From Mycobacterium sp. Aquia_216 (GTDB lineage: Bacteria > Actinomycetota > Actinomycetes > Mycobacteriales > Mycobacteriaceae): a DNA stretch of 64,000 nt. Numbering within the stretch: position 1 is the first letter of the stretch; each line of letters starts with the position of its first letter. The position numbers were made by a program, and so were the translations under genes. The stretch is from positions 4,340,001-4,404,000 of the forward strand of contig NZ_CP113529.1 in NCBI RefSeq assembly GCF_026723865.1, written 5' to 3'. Positions 55,487 through 63,253 of this stretch are shown piece by piece. The notes beneath the pieces are model-generated. The model saw only the letters and a list, made by a program, of their open reading frames with translations. It searched no databases and was not told where the DNA came from.

Positions 55487-55650
55487 CTTGGTCCTTCCGT
55501 CGTTGTCGAATACTTAGCACGGGTGTAGAGCCACAGGATCACCAACCGAAAGCGCCACGCTGAGCCGACGCAAGTGTAAAACTCATCGAGATTTTTTCAA
55601 TCACCGGGGTAGGTGCTCCTGGTCGAGCGAACTCGGTCGAGATATTGCCC

Positions 55651-55656
55651 TATAGT
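55651..55656 (+). promoter_or_regulatory. -10 box of a leaderless cysteine-leader transcript
   Basis: TATAGT is separated from the leader-peptide ATG by 6 bases, so transcription should start at or next to the ATG. The second leader at 58842 has TACAGT at the same 6-base spacing. Confidence 0.55.
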
Positions 55657-55662
55657 GGTCGC

Positions 55663-55734
55663 ATGCACCACGCTGCACAGCTGCGCCTTATCCCTTCGCG
55701 CTGCCTTGCCGTGGACTGTTGTTGCTGTTGTTGA
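55663..55734 (+). CDS. Cysteine-rich leader peptide, 23 residues
   Basis: A 23-codon frame begins MHHAAQLRLIPSRC and ends with five consecutive Cys codons (TGT TGT TGC TGT TGT) before TGA. Mycobacteria are known to use leaderless poly-Cys leader peptides as cysteine-responsive attenuators of sulfur genes. It is 119 bp upstream of an operon containing cysK1 and cysE. When Cys-tRNA is scarce, ribosomes should stall at the Cys run and change folding of the RNA downstream. Confidence 0.8.
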   Translation: MHHAAQLRLIPSRCLAVDCCCCC

Positions 55735-55779
55735 TTTCCTGACGACCCAATTCTGACGTTCTAATCGTCGCGCTTTTTA

Positions 55780-55802
55780 CCCGCTAGCGGGCGTGCGCCC
55801 GC
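55780..55802 (+). promoter_or_regulatory. Two mutually exclusive hairpins after the Cys leader
   Basis: CCCGC-TA-GCGGG (55780-55791) and GCGGGCG-TG-CGCCCGC (55787-55802) share GCGGG, so only one can form. This suits an attenuator switch. The next gene starts at 55853. Confidence 0.5.
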
Positions 55803-55852
55803 GCGTACGGAAGCGCGCAACAGTCGAAATCTTCCGGGAAGAACAACCAGCG

Positions 55853-57124
55853 ATGACCGTGTTATCCATATCCAGCCGCGCCCTCGCGCCGGTGGCGACC
55901 CGTAGGCGCATCGAGGTCCGGCCGGCCACCGAGCTGCCCCACATGACGCGTTACCGCGGCGGCACCTACTCCCACACCGTCGACAGGATCGTGTTCAGCG
56001 ACGGCAGCACCGCGCGCACCGATTTGATCCGCTTGCATCCGAATCTGCATGCCTATTCACTCGACTTCGCCGGCATCGCCCCGCATCTGCCATCGCGGTA
56101 CCAGTTGGGAACCTGGTCGGCACTGCCCCATCTGCGCAGCCGCGACTACGAGGCGGAGGTGGATTGGATTCTGCGCCACTCGTATCCGATGCAAACGACC
56201 GCGGACCTCAGTCAACAGCTGCGCCACGCCGGTTACCCGCTGGGACACGCCAATGTCGAGGAACACGAAGCCATCGCGGCCACTCAGGCGGCGATCTGGT
56301 ATCTGACCAACGGCTTGGCTCTGGACACCCAGCCGCTGAACGTACCCGTCGCGGTGCACCGCACACCCGGCCCGGTGATCACCTTCGAATTCGACGGCCA
56401 ACCCCAACTCGGCGGCTACTCGGTGTGGACCGTGTCCGACAGTGCCATCACATTTCGGCTGCAGAAATCCGCCAATGGCATTGACTGGCAAGAGGTTTCC
56501 GGCTCACAGCTGACCGTCAGTCCAGCGAAGGGGCACTACCAACGCGCGCTGGGAATAGGCAGCACCTTGTCGAGCAGCAGCCACGGTCACCGTGGACGCG
56601 GCTACCGCTACTACCGGCTCATCGCCGAAGCAGAGAATGGCACCACACCCAAAGTCGGCCACGTGGATTTCTGGCTGACCGGTACGCGGCACTATCGCAA
56701 CGCCGACGCCGTCGTACATCTCTACAACTACCTGCTTTCCGGGGCACTGAAGGCACCACAGGAACCCGACGTGTCCGCCCTCATCGATACCGAGGCCGCC
56801 GCCGGACCCGAGCTCGTGGGCCCATTTCGGGTACGAATCCCGTTGACATTCAACGTTGCCGACGGCCACTCGCTGGTCGACGCCGACGGTTTCGCCGTCG
56901 ATGGGATAGTCCACCCGGGCACCGACTTCTACCTGCGCCCGGCACCGGGCACCTCCGCGACGACGCTGACCGCAACAGCTACTCCGCACCGGCTCACCGG
57001 CGGAGTGCTGACCGGCGTGGCCCCCGAGGCACCGGAACAATTCACTCCGGTCGCCCTCGCCGTACCCTCCGACGTTGCAATCCACTTCGACATTCGCTGG
57101 AATGGCGTTTGTGACCATCGCTGA
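55853..57124 (+). CDS. Thioester-domain (TQXA)-like protein lacking the usual Cys
   Basis: The 423-residue protein has the signature [11 protein letters not shown] (residues 144-154) of thioester/TQXA domains, whose Gln forms a bond with an upstream Cys. The matching upstream position reads AYSLDF, Ser69 where YC-(I/L)-D is usual. The only Cys in the protein is at residue 420. I see no signal peptide or cell-wall anchor. ATG at 55853 has GGAAG upstream. It overlaps cysK1 by 14 bp and is first gene after the Cys leader. The function is unknown. Confidence 0.65.
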   Translation: MTVLSISSRALAPVATRRRIEVRPATELPHMTRYRGGTYSHTVDRIVFSDGSTARTDLIRLHPNLHAYSLDFAGIAPHLPSRYQLGTWSALPHLRSRDYEAEVDWILRHSYPMQTTADLSQQLRHAGYPLGHANVEEHEAIAATQAAIWYLTNGLALDTQPLNVPVAVHRTPGPVITFEFDGQPQLGGYSVWTVSDSAITFRLQKSANGIDWQEVSGSQLTVSPAKGHYQRALGIGSTLSSSSHGHRGRGYRYYRLIAEAENGTTPKVGHVDFWLTGTRHYRNADAVVHLYNYLLSGALKAPQEPDVSALIDTEAAAGPELVGPFRVRIPLTFNVADGHSLVDADGFAVDGIVHPGTDFYLRPAPGTSATTLTATATPHRLTGGVLTGVAPEAPEQFTPVALAVPSDVAIHFDIRWNGVCDHR

Positions 57125-58043
57125 GAACATCACGCAACTGATCGGCAACACCCCCCTGGTCCGGTTAAACCGGGTCACCGACGGCGCAGGCGCGGACGTG
57201 GTCGCCAAGCTGGAATCGTTCAACCCCGCAAACAGCGTGAAGGACCGCCTCGGGGTGGCTCTGATCGACGCGGGCGAGGAAGCCGGCCTGATCAAACCGG
57301 ACACGATCATCTTGGAGCCGACGAGCGGCAACACGGGCATTGCGTTAGCCGTCGTGGCCGCGGCCCGTGGTTATCGGATCGTGCTGACCATGCCGGAGAC
57401 GATGAGCATCGAGCGGCGCAAGCTGCTGCGCGCCCTGGGTGCCGAGCTCATCCTGACCCCGGGCCCCGAGGGCATGCCGGGCGCCATCGCCAAGGCCGAG
57501 GAACTGGCCAAGACCGACGACCGGTATTTCGTGCCCCAACAGTTCGAAAACCCGGCCAACGCAGCCATTCACCGCAAGACCACCGCCGAGGAGGTGTGGC
57601 GCGACACCGACGGGAAGATCGACTTCTTCGTGTCGGGAGTCGGCACCGGCGGCACCATCACCGGAGTCGCCCAGGTCATCAAGGAACGCAAGCCCTCGGT
57701 GCAGTTCGTGGCCGTCGAACCGGCCGCGTCACCGGTGCTGTCGGGCGGCAAGAAGGGTCCGCACCCGATCCAGGGCATCGGCGCCGGCTTCGTTCCGCCG
57801 GTGCTCGACCTCGATCTGGTCGACGAGATCATCACCGTCGGCAACGACGACTCGATCAACCTGGCCCGGCGGCTGGCTCGCGAAGAGGGGTTACTGGTCG
57901 GCATCTCCTCGGGTGCGGCCGTGGTGGCCGCACTGCAGATCGCCCACCGGCCCGAAAACGCGGGGAAGCTGATCGTGGTTGTGCTCCCCGACTTCGGCGA
58001 GCGGTATTTGAGCACGCCGCTTTTCGACGACGTGACGGAGTAG
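57111..58043 (+). CDS. cysK1: Cysteine synthase CysK1
   Basis: The 310-residue O-acetylserine sulfhydrylase makes cysteine from O-acetylserine and sulfide with PLP. The PLP Lys lies in [12 protein letters not shown], the substrate loop is [10 protein letters not shown] and the phosphate loop is [13 protein letters not shown] at 57111 gives exactly the H37Rv CysK1 length. It sits inside the end of the preceding gene and 8 bp before cysE. Confidence 0.95.
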   Translation: MTIAENITQLIGNTPLVRLNRVTDGAGADVVAKLESFNPANSVKDRLGVALIDAGEEAGLIKPDTIILEPTSGNTGIALAVVAAARGYRIVLTMPETMSIERRKLLRALGAELILTPGPEGMPGAIAKAEELAKTDDRYFVPQQFENPANAAIHRKTTAEEVWRDTDGKIDFFVSGVGTGGTITGVAQVIKERKPSVQFVAVEPAASPVLSGGKKGPHPIQGIGAGFVPPVLDLDLVDEIITVGNDDSINLARRLAREEGLLVGISSGAAVVAALQIAHRPENAGKLIVVVLPDFGERYLSTPLFDDVTE

Positions 58044-58051
58044 GAGTAGGT

Positions 58052-58735
58052 GTGCTGGCAGCGATACGGCAGGACATCCGGGCGGCCACCGAGCGCGACC
58101 CGGCCCGGCCGTCGGCGCTGCAGGTCATCTTCGCCTATCCCGGCATACACGCCCTGTGGGGCCACCGGATCAGTCATTGGCTGTGGAACCGGGGCGCCAA
58201 GGTCGCCGCACGGGTTGTCGGGGAACTGACCCGAATCCTCACCGGGGTCGAGATCCATCCCGGCGCGATACTCGGCACCGGTCTGTTCATCGACCACGCC
58301 ACCGGGGTGGTGATCGGGGAAACCGCTGAAGTCGGCGACGACGTCACGATCTACCACGGCGTGACGCTCGGCGGCACCAGTACGGACCCGGGTAAACGAC
58401 ACCCCACCATCGGCGACCGGGTGATCATCGGCGCCGGGGCCAAGATCCTGGGCCCGATCAAAATCGGAGATGACAGTCGCATCGGCGCCAACTCCGTCGT
58501 CGTCAAAGAGGTCCCGTCGAGCAGCGTGGTCGTCGGGGTACCGGGGCAGATCATCAGCCGCGCCAGACCCGGCAGCCCGGACGATTCATTGCCCGACCTC
58601 GTCGGTGTCAGCCTGCAACAGTTGCTCAGCAGGGTGGCCAAACTCGAAGCCCAGGGCGACAGCAACCAGCAAACCGGCCGCGTCATCCGCCCGCCCGAGG
58701 CCGGCGTCTGGCACGGCGAAGACTTCTCCATCTAA
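58052..58735 (+). CDS. cysE: Serine O-acetyltransferase CysE
   Basis: The 227-residue enzyme makes O-acetylserine. It has the left-handed beta-helix hexapeptides ([34 protein letters not shown]) and ends in Ile (GEDFSI), the residue that lets CysE tails dock into CysK. It is preceded by an AGGAGTAGG ribosome site. Confidence 0.94.
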   Translation: MLAAIRQDIRAATERDPARPSALQVIFAYPGIHALWGHRISHWLWNRGAKVAARVVGELTRILTGVEIHPGAILGTGLFIDHATGVVIGETAEVGDDVTIYHGVTLGGTSTDPGKRHPTIGDRVIIGAGAKILGPIKIGDDSRIGANSVVVKEVPSSSVVVGVPGQIISRARPGSPDDSLPDLVGVSLQQLLSRVAKLEAQGDSNQQTGRVIRPPEAGVWHGEDFSI

Positions 58736-58829
58736 ACGACCGGGCAACATCCACGGCCGAGGTATCGGCAAGGATTAAATCTGTTGTGAGCCAAACACTT
58801 AGAATCTGCCTCAAAAGGTATAAATGTCC

Positions 58830-58904
58830 TACAGTGGTGCTGTGCAACAGCTCTCAGGACTTCTAGTCGTTCAGCGCCGCCTCGCGGCGCACTGTTGCCG
58901 CTGA
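58830..58904 (+). promoter_or_regulatory. Second cysteine-leader attenuator region
   Basis: A TACAGT -10 box (58830-58835) lies 6 bases before the leader start. Inside the leader, GCGCCGC-CTC-GCGGCGC (58874-58890) forms a perfect hairpin ending 2 bases before the two Cys codons. Stalling there would affect this hairpin or structure further on. Confidence 0.5.
58842..58904 (+). CDS. Second cysteine leader peptide, 20 residues
   Basis: The frame MQQLSGLLVVQRRLAAHCCR starts at GTG 58842 and ends with His-Cys-Cys-Arg before TGA 58902-58904. It has the same promoter layout as the first leader and is 115 bp upstream of an ANTAR-domain gene, which it may control by cysteine supply. Confidence 0.6.
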   Translation: MQQLSGLLVVQRRLAAHCCR

Positions 58905-59019
58905 CTCTCTGACACCCCGCTGGGACAGCAATTCGAGTTCGGCCCCGAAGACCGGGCGCTTAGTCCAATCCCCTTACATTCGTGCCTTTCGCCAACATTC
59001 GGACCAGGAGATCCAACTA

Positions 59020-59298
59020 ATGACTGAAATCCTCACGAGTCAGGTACGACTCAGCCCTGGGCGCAATCCAGACAGCCGAGTTCTCGACACCGCGGTAGGA
59101 ATACTCGTCGGGTGGCGTCGGTGCGGCACGTACACCGCTTTCCGGGAACTGATCTCGGTCAGCGAGCGGCACCGGGTACCGATTTTCGCCCTGGCCGGTG
59201 CATTGGTGAGCCTAGCCAGCCGGGACGGCGACGTCAGGGGCGATACGGCTGCCGAGCTCGCCGCCGAGCGGGAGTGGGGCCTGACTTACTTGCTGTGA
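59020..59298 (+). CDS. ANTAR-domain-like small protein
   Basis: The 92-residue protein is almost entirely an ANTAR-like three-helix domain: VLDTAVGILVGWRRCGTYTA, then AFRELISVSERHRV and FALAGALVSLASR. ANTAR domains bind paired RNA hairpins and prevent termination. No receiver or GAF domain is attached. ATG at 59020 follows AGGAGATCC. It converges with mtnC and overlaps its 3' end by 13 bp. Confidence 0.65.
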   Translation: MTEILTSQVRLSPGRNPDSRVLDTAVGILVGWRRCGTYTAFRELISVSERHRVPIFALAGALVSLASRDGDVRGDTAAELAAEREWGLTYLL

Positions 59299-59987
59299 GG
59301 GTATCCCCGAACGTCGACTTGAGCGAACGAGTGGACCCAACGGTGCGGAGGGCGAGGGGAATTCGGCTCACCGTCTCGGTCCACACCCAGTACCGACCAG
59401 CCGGCGCGGACCGCGGCATCCAGTTCGTCGGGAGCGTCGGACAGGAAGAGAATCCGCTCGGCGGGAATACCGATCTCGTCAGCAATCCGGTCGTAGGAGG
59501 TGCTCTCCCGCTTGCCCCCTGCCGTGGCCAGGTCGAACCAGCCGCTGATCAATGACGCGAGCTCGCCGCCGCGAGCGTGAGTGAACCAATCCCGTTGATT
59601 ACGCACCGAACCCGACGAGAATATGGACAACGTAATACCGCTTTCGTGCCACGATGTCAGCGCCGATCGGACGTCGTCGAAGAACTCTCCGTGGAGGACT
59701 CCAGTGCGGAAACCCTCCGCGCATATCAAGCCTTGGGCGATTTTGAGAGGCTCGGCCTTCACATCCAAAGCCAGCCATCCGCACAGGGTTTCGGCGATCT
59801 CCGTCAGATCGGCGTCGGGTCGACGCATCAGGCCTCGAGTGCCGGCAATCACCGGATCGGCTTCGCCGTTTCGGTTGTCGCTCAGCCAGGACGGAAGATG
59901 CTGTCGGGTATAGCCATACAGGTCTTCACGCACAGAATTGGTCGGGCTGGTGGTGCCCTCGATGTCGATGACGATCGCAGCTATCAC
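59286..59987 (-). CDS. mtnC: Enolase-phosphatase MtnC (acireductone synthase)
   Basis: The 233-residue HAD phosphatase begins VIDIEGTTSP, has SIFSSGSVRNQRDWF and ILFLSDAPDELDAA, the fold and metal motifs of MtnC. It turns diketo-methylthiopentyl-1-phosphate into acireductone in methionine salvage. The ATG overlaps the mtnD stop by 4 bp; it is last in the operon. Confidence 0.88.
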   Translation of the reverse strand: MIAAIVIDIEGTTSPTNSVREDLYGYTRQHLPSWLSDNRNGEADPVIAGTRGLMRRPDADLTEIAETLCGWLALDVKAEPLKIAQGLICAEGFRTGVLHGEFFDDVRSALTSWHESGITLSIFSSGSVRNQRDWFTHARGGELASLISGWFDLATAGGKRESTSYDRIADEIGIPAERILFLSDAPDELDAAVRAGWSVLGVDRDGEPNSPRPPHRWVHSFAQVDVRGYPHSK

Positions 59988-60556
59988 GCGGTCAGCTGAT
60001 CCAGCGTCGGGAAACGTGCGCCGATCGAGTCGCCGGTGAAATCGCCAACCCAGCCGTCTTGTTCTTCAAAGAAGCGGATCGCAATGAAATCGGGCCGCAC
60101 GCCCATGTCGAACCAATGCCGAGTGCCCGCCGGCACCGACAGCAAGTCACCGGCTTCGCATACCACCGCGACAACTTCCGCTGCCAGGTGCAGGTAGAAA
60201 CAGCCACGGCCGGCAACGAAGAAACGTACTTCGTCCTCGGCGTGCCGGTGCTCGGAGAGAAATTTCTCGCGTGCGGCTTTGGCCGTGTCCGGCCAGCGCG
60301 GATCGCTCAGGTTGGGCTGCAACCGCGCGACGTCGATGTGCCGGTAGCGGCCGTCGGCATTGAGTTTGGTGACGTAGTCGCGGTAGTTGGCCAGGATTTC
60401 CGCCGACGGCGTGGCCGCACCGATCCCGGGCTCGCTGGGCCAGCGGTCGAACACAATGCCGCGCTTGCTCAGTTCGACACCGATCGCCTCCGCCTCATCG
60501 GTACGCGACCGAATGTCTGCGGCATCGTTTTCCGCCATGACCTGCAGCAGGGTCAT
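59984..60556 (-). CDS. mtnD: Acireductone dioxygenase MtnD
   Basis: The 190-residue cupin has the metal-binding HRHAEDEVRFFVAGRGCFYL and HWFDMG. It cleaves acireductone to the methionine precursor 2-oxo-4-methylthiobutyrate and formate. It overlaps mtnAB and mtnC by 4 bp each, so the three are translationally coupled. Confidence 0.9.
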   Translation of the reverse strand: MTLLQVMAENDAADIRSRTDEAEAIGVELSKRGIVFDRWPSEPGIGAATPSAEILANYRDYVTKLNADGRYRHIDVARLQPNLSDPRWPDTAKAAREKFLSEHRHAEDEVRFFVAGRGCFYLHLAAEVVAVVCEAGDLLSVPAGTRHWFDMGVRPDFIAIRFFEEQDGWVGDFTGDSIGARFPTLDQLTA

Positions 60557-62184
60557 GCGGACTCCAAACCATCAGTGTAGGAACCTATTTCGCGGTGCCC
60601 CGTCAGCGTCACCAACTCGCATATCGCCTCCAGACACTCCGCCCTGTCGCGGGCCTGCGCGAGGTCGTCGCCCCACGCGGTGACGCCGTGGCCGGCGATG
60701 AACAGCACCGGCGCCTCGTCTGGATGGTTGGTCAGATGACGCTCGATCTCGGCACCGATGCGCGACACGTCGGAGTGATTGGCAAAGACCGGGATATCGA
60801 CGAAGGGGCCGGGTCTAAAACCCTTGGTCAGCTCATATCCGCTGAACCGCAGCGTATCTGGTGCACCGATTGACCGGGCGGTGGCATGCGGCGGATGGAT
60901 GTGCACCACGGCCTGGGCGTGGGTGGCCCGGTAGATGGCGGTGTGGATCGCGGTCTCTGCCGACGGACGGCGGGTTCCCGATAAGGGCCGAGAGTCAGCG
61001 ACATCGACCCTCACCATGTCGTCGGCGGTGAGCTCACCCTTGGACAATCCACTTCCCGTGATCACCACGGTGTGGCCGGTGCGCACGGAGATGTTGCCGG
61101 CCGTGCCCGGCATCCAGCCTTGTGCGTAGAGGCTGCGGGCGAGAGCCGCAATCTGTTGCTCGACAAAGGAAATCGGTGAGGGGACTACGCCATTCTCGGT
61201 GACGACCGCGGTAACCAACTCCGGTGGAGTGACGTCAAAGGCCGGGTTGAAGACCCCGACTCCGGCCGGGGCGATGGCAACGCCACCGACATGCGTGATC
61301 TCCCCCGCGGCCCGCTCTTCCACCACGACCTCGCGCCCGCTGCGCGTAGCCGGATCGCGCGTCGACTCTGGGGCGACCACGATGAACGGAATGCCGTGCC
61401 GGTGAGCCACCACTGCCAAGCCGTAGGTGCCGATCTTGTTGGCCACCGAGCCGTCGGCGGCGATGCGATCCGCGCCGACGATCACACAGTCCACCTGCCC
61501 GGTGGCCATCGCCCACGCCGCAGCCGAATCGATGGTCAGCCGGTGTGGGATGCCGGCCTCGGCCAACTCCCATGCGGTCAGCCTGGCTCCCTGCAGCAGG
61601 GGCCGGGTCTCGTCGACCAGGACGTTCTCAAGCACCGCGCGTTCGTGCAGCACGCGCAATGCGCCGATCGCGGTACCGAACGCGGTCGTGGCCAGTCGGC
61701 CGGTGTTGCAGTGGGTAAGGATGCGCAACGGGCGGCCCGGGCGCAGCTGTTGGATGAGGTCCGCCGCGTGGGTGGCGGCCGCGCGATTGACGCGGGCGTC
61801 CTCCTCCAACATCTCCAACGCTGCCTCGAGCACGGCCTCCGGGCCCTCGGGTAGTTTCGCCAGTGCGCGGCGCACGCCCCAGGCCAGGTTGACTGCGGTG
61901 GGACGGGCCGACGCGATCCGGGTCGCTTCCAACTCGACCTTCTCGTAATCACCCGGATGCGCATACGCCGCCAGCACTACCCCGAAGGCCCCGGAAACTC
62001 CGATCGCCGGCGCCCCCCGAATCGCCAGGGTCTTGATCGCGTCGATAACGTCGTCCACCGTGGTGATCCGCAACGTACGCAGCTCATGCGGGAGCGCGCG
62101 CTGGTCGATGACCACCAACGCGCCATCTGACCACGCGATCGAACTCTCCTCGAAGCGCTCCGTTCGCTGTGCAGCTGCCGCCAC
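60553..62184 (-). CDS. mtnAB: Fused MtnA-MtnB: methylthioribose-1-P isomerase and dehydratase
   Basis: The 543-residue protein joins MtnA (about 1-340; RGAPAIGVSGAFG, GADRIAADGSVANKIGTY) to MtnB (about 340-543; WMPGTAGNISVRTG, VHIHPPHA and AGHGVTAWG, with zinc-binding His). The two enzymes catalyse consecutive steps of methionine salvage, so fusion may channel the intermediate. GTG at 62184 is the start. It is first in mtnAB-mtnD-mtnC, divergent from arr. Confidence 0.88.
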   Translation of the reverse strand: MAAAAQRTERFEESSIAWSDGALVVIDQRALPHELRTLRITTVDDVIDAIKTLAIRGAPAIGVSGAFGVVLAAYAHPGDYEKVELEATRIASARPTAVNLAWGVRRALAKLPEGPEAVLEAALEMLEEDARVNRAAATHAADLIQQLRPGRPLRILTHCNTGRLATTAFGTAIGALRVLHERAVLENVLVDETRPLLQGARLTAWELAEAGIPHRLTIDSAAAWAMATGQVDCVIVGADRIAADGSVANKIGTYGLAVVAHRHGIPFIVVAPESTRDPATRSGREVVVEERAAGEITHVGGVAIAPAGVGVFNPAFDVTPPELVTAVVTENGVVPSPISFVEQQIAALARSLYAQGWMPGTAGNISVRTGHTVVITGSGLSKGELTADDMVRVDVADSRPLSGTRRPSAETAIHTAIYRATHAQAVVHIHPPHATARSIGAPDTLRFSGYELTKGFRPGPFVDIPVFANHSDVSRIGAEIERHLTNHPDEAPVLFIAGHGVTAWGDDLAQARDRAECLEAICELVTLTGHREIGSYTDGLESA

Positions 62185-62268
62185 ATCGGTTATGGAACTC
62201 GCAGGCCCCTGCGGCGACCAGATTTTGACTCGGCGAGACCGGATAGCATTCGCAAAGCGCGGCGGACA

Positions 62269-62283
62269 TCACCGGACCGGTGA
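62269..62283. promoter_or_regulatory. Inverted repeat between mtnAB and arr
   Basis: TCACCGG-A-CCGGTGA is a perfect 7-1-7 dyad in the 171-bp divergent gap, 73 bp before arr and 85 bp before mtnAB. It could be an operator for one or both genes. The regulator is unknown. Confidence 0.4.
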
Positions 62284-62355
62284 CGGGGGAAGGTCAGTGA
62301 CCGACGATCAAGTCAGAGTGGCGATCACCGCGGGGGCGTCCCAGGGCGGATCGTT

Positions 62356-62784
62356 GTGACGACCGCGCCGAAACCTTTCGAAGTGCACGAGTCGGGTGCG
62401 TTCTTGCACGGCACCAAGGCCGACCTCGCGATAGGTGATCTCCTGGTGCCCGGACGTCAGTCGAACTACGGCGAAGGACGCCTTGCGAACCATGTCTACG
62501 TGACGCAGACACTGGATGCCGCGGTGTGGGGAGCCGAACTCGCCAAAGGCTCGGGACGGGGTCGCATCTACATCGTGGAACCGGAAGGAACGGTGGAGGA
62601 CGACCCGAACGTGACCGACAAAAAGTTACCCGGAAACCCGACTCGCTCCTATCGCACCCGGGAGCCGGTGAAAATCGTTGGCGAGATCATGGACTGGGTG
62701 GGGCATTCCGCCGAACAGCTGCAAGCCATGCGGGACGGCTTGGCTGACCTCGAGCGGCGTGGGCTCGCCGTCATCTACGACTAG
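62356..62784 (+). CDS. arr: Rifampin ADP-ribosyltransferase Arr
   Basis: The 142-residue protein is Arr: LHGTKADLAIGDLLVPGRQS near residue 18 (His in the NAD site), NHVYVTQTLDAAVWGAELA and DPNVTDKKLPGNPTRSYRTR. Arr transfers ADP-ribose from NAD+ to rifamycins and inactivates them. GTG at 62356 is the start. It is divergent from the methionine-salvage operon and stands alone. Confidence 0.92.
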   Translation: MTTAPKPFEVHESGAFLHGTKADLAIGDLLVPGRQSNYGEGRLANHVYVTQTLDAAVWGAELAKGSGRGRIYIVEPEGTVEDDPNVTDKKLPGNPTRSYRTREPVKIVGEIMDWVGHSAEQLQAMRDGLADLERRGLAVIYD

Positions 62785-62797
62785 CGCCCTAGCTCAA

Positions 62798-63094
62798 TCA
62801 CGCTGGCTGACGGGCCAATTCGATGATCGCGGCGAGCCGCCGCTGGACGCGTTCGAGATCGGCCGTGCACGGAAGTTGATCGGCGACCCGGGTAATGGCC
62901 GCGCGGATGTCGGCGGCGTCGGCATTCAAGTCGCCGCGGGCCGCCACGTGCGTGGCCACCGCGGCCACCGCGTTGTCGGGCATGCGGCGGCGCAACAGCG
63001 CCAATAGCGGAACGTAGTCGGCGCGCGGCACACCATGGGGGTATCCGGCGCGAATGACAGCGTCGAAGGTGGTCACCAAACCGGTCAACGGCAT
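62798..63094 (-). CDS. DUF3349 family protein
   Basis: The 98-residue protein has FDAVIRAGYPHGVPRADYVP and LLALLRRRMPDNAVAAVATH, the pattern of the mycobacterial DUF3349 family (for example Rv0543c), a small helical fold of unknown role. ATG at 63094 is favoured by a strong GGAGGGAGG site upstream; a longer frame begins at 63133. It converges with arr, with 13 bp between stops. Confidence 0.8.
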   Translation of the reverse strand: MPLTGLVTTFDAVIRAGYPHGVPRADYVPLLALLRRRMPDNAVAAVATHVAARGDLNADAADIRAAITRVADQLPCTADLERVQRRLAAIIELARQPA

Positions 63095-63253
63095 CCGGCG
63101 GTACCTCCCTCCTACCGTCATGTGCGGACGCACTCGGGTGCGACCGCCAAACCTTACGCGCCGCCGCTTAACTGACGGTGAAGTGCGCGGAACACGCCTT
63201 CTACGGGTGCCAAATTTCGAATCATCGATGCTGCCAAGCCCCCCGTGACGCGA

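Noticed and set aside
62185..62355. SAM-type riboswitch before the methionine-salvage operon
   Set aside because: I could not build the expected multi-helix core; only a simple dyad is visible, so it is listed as a possible operator.
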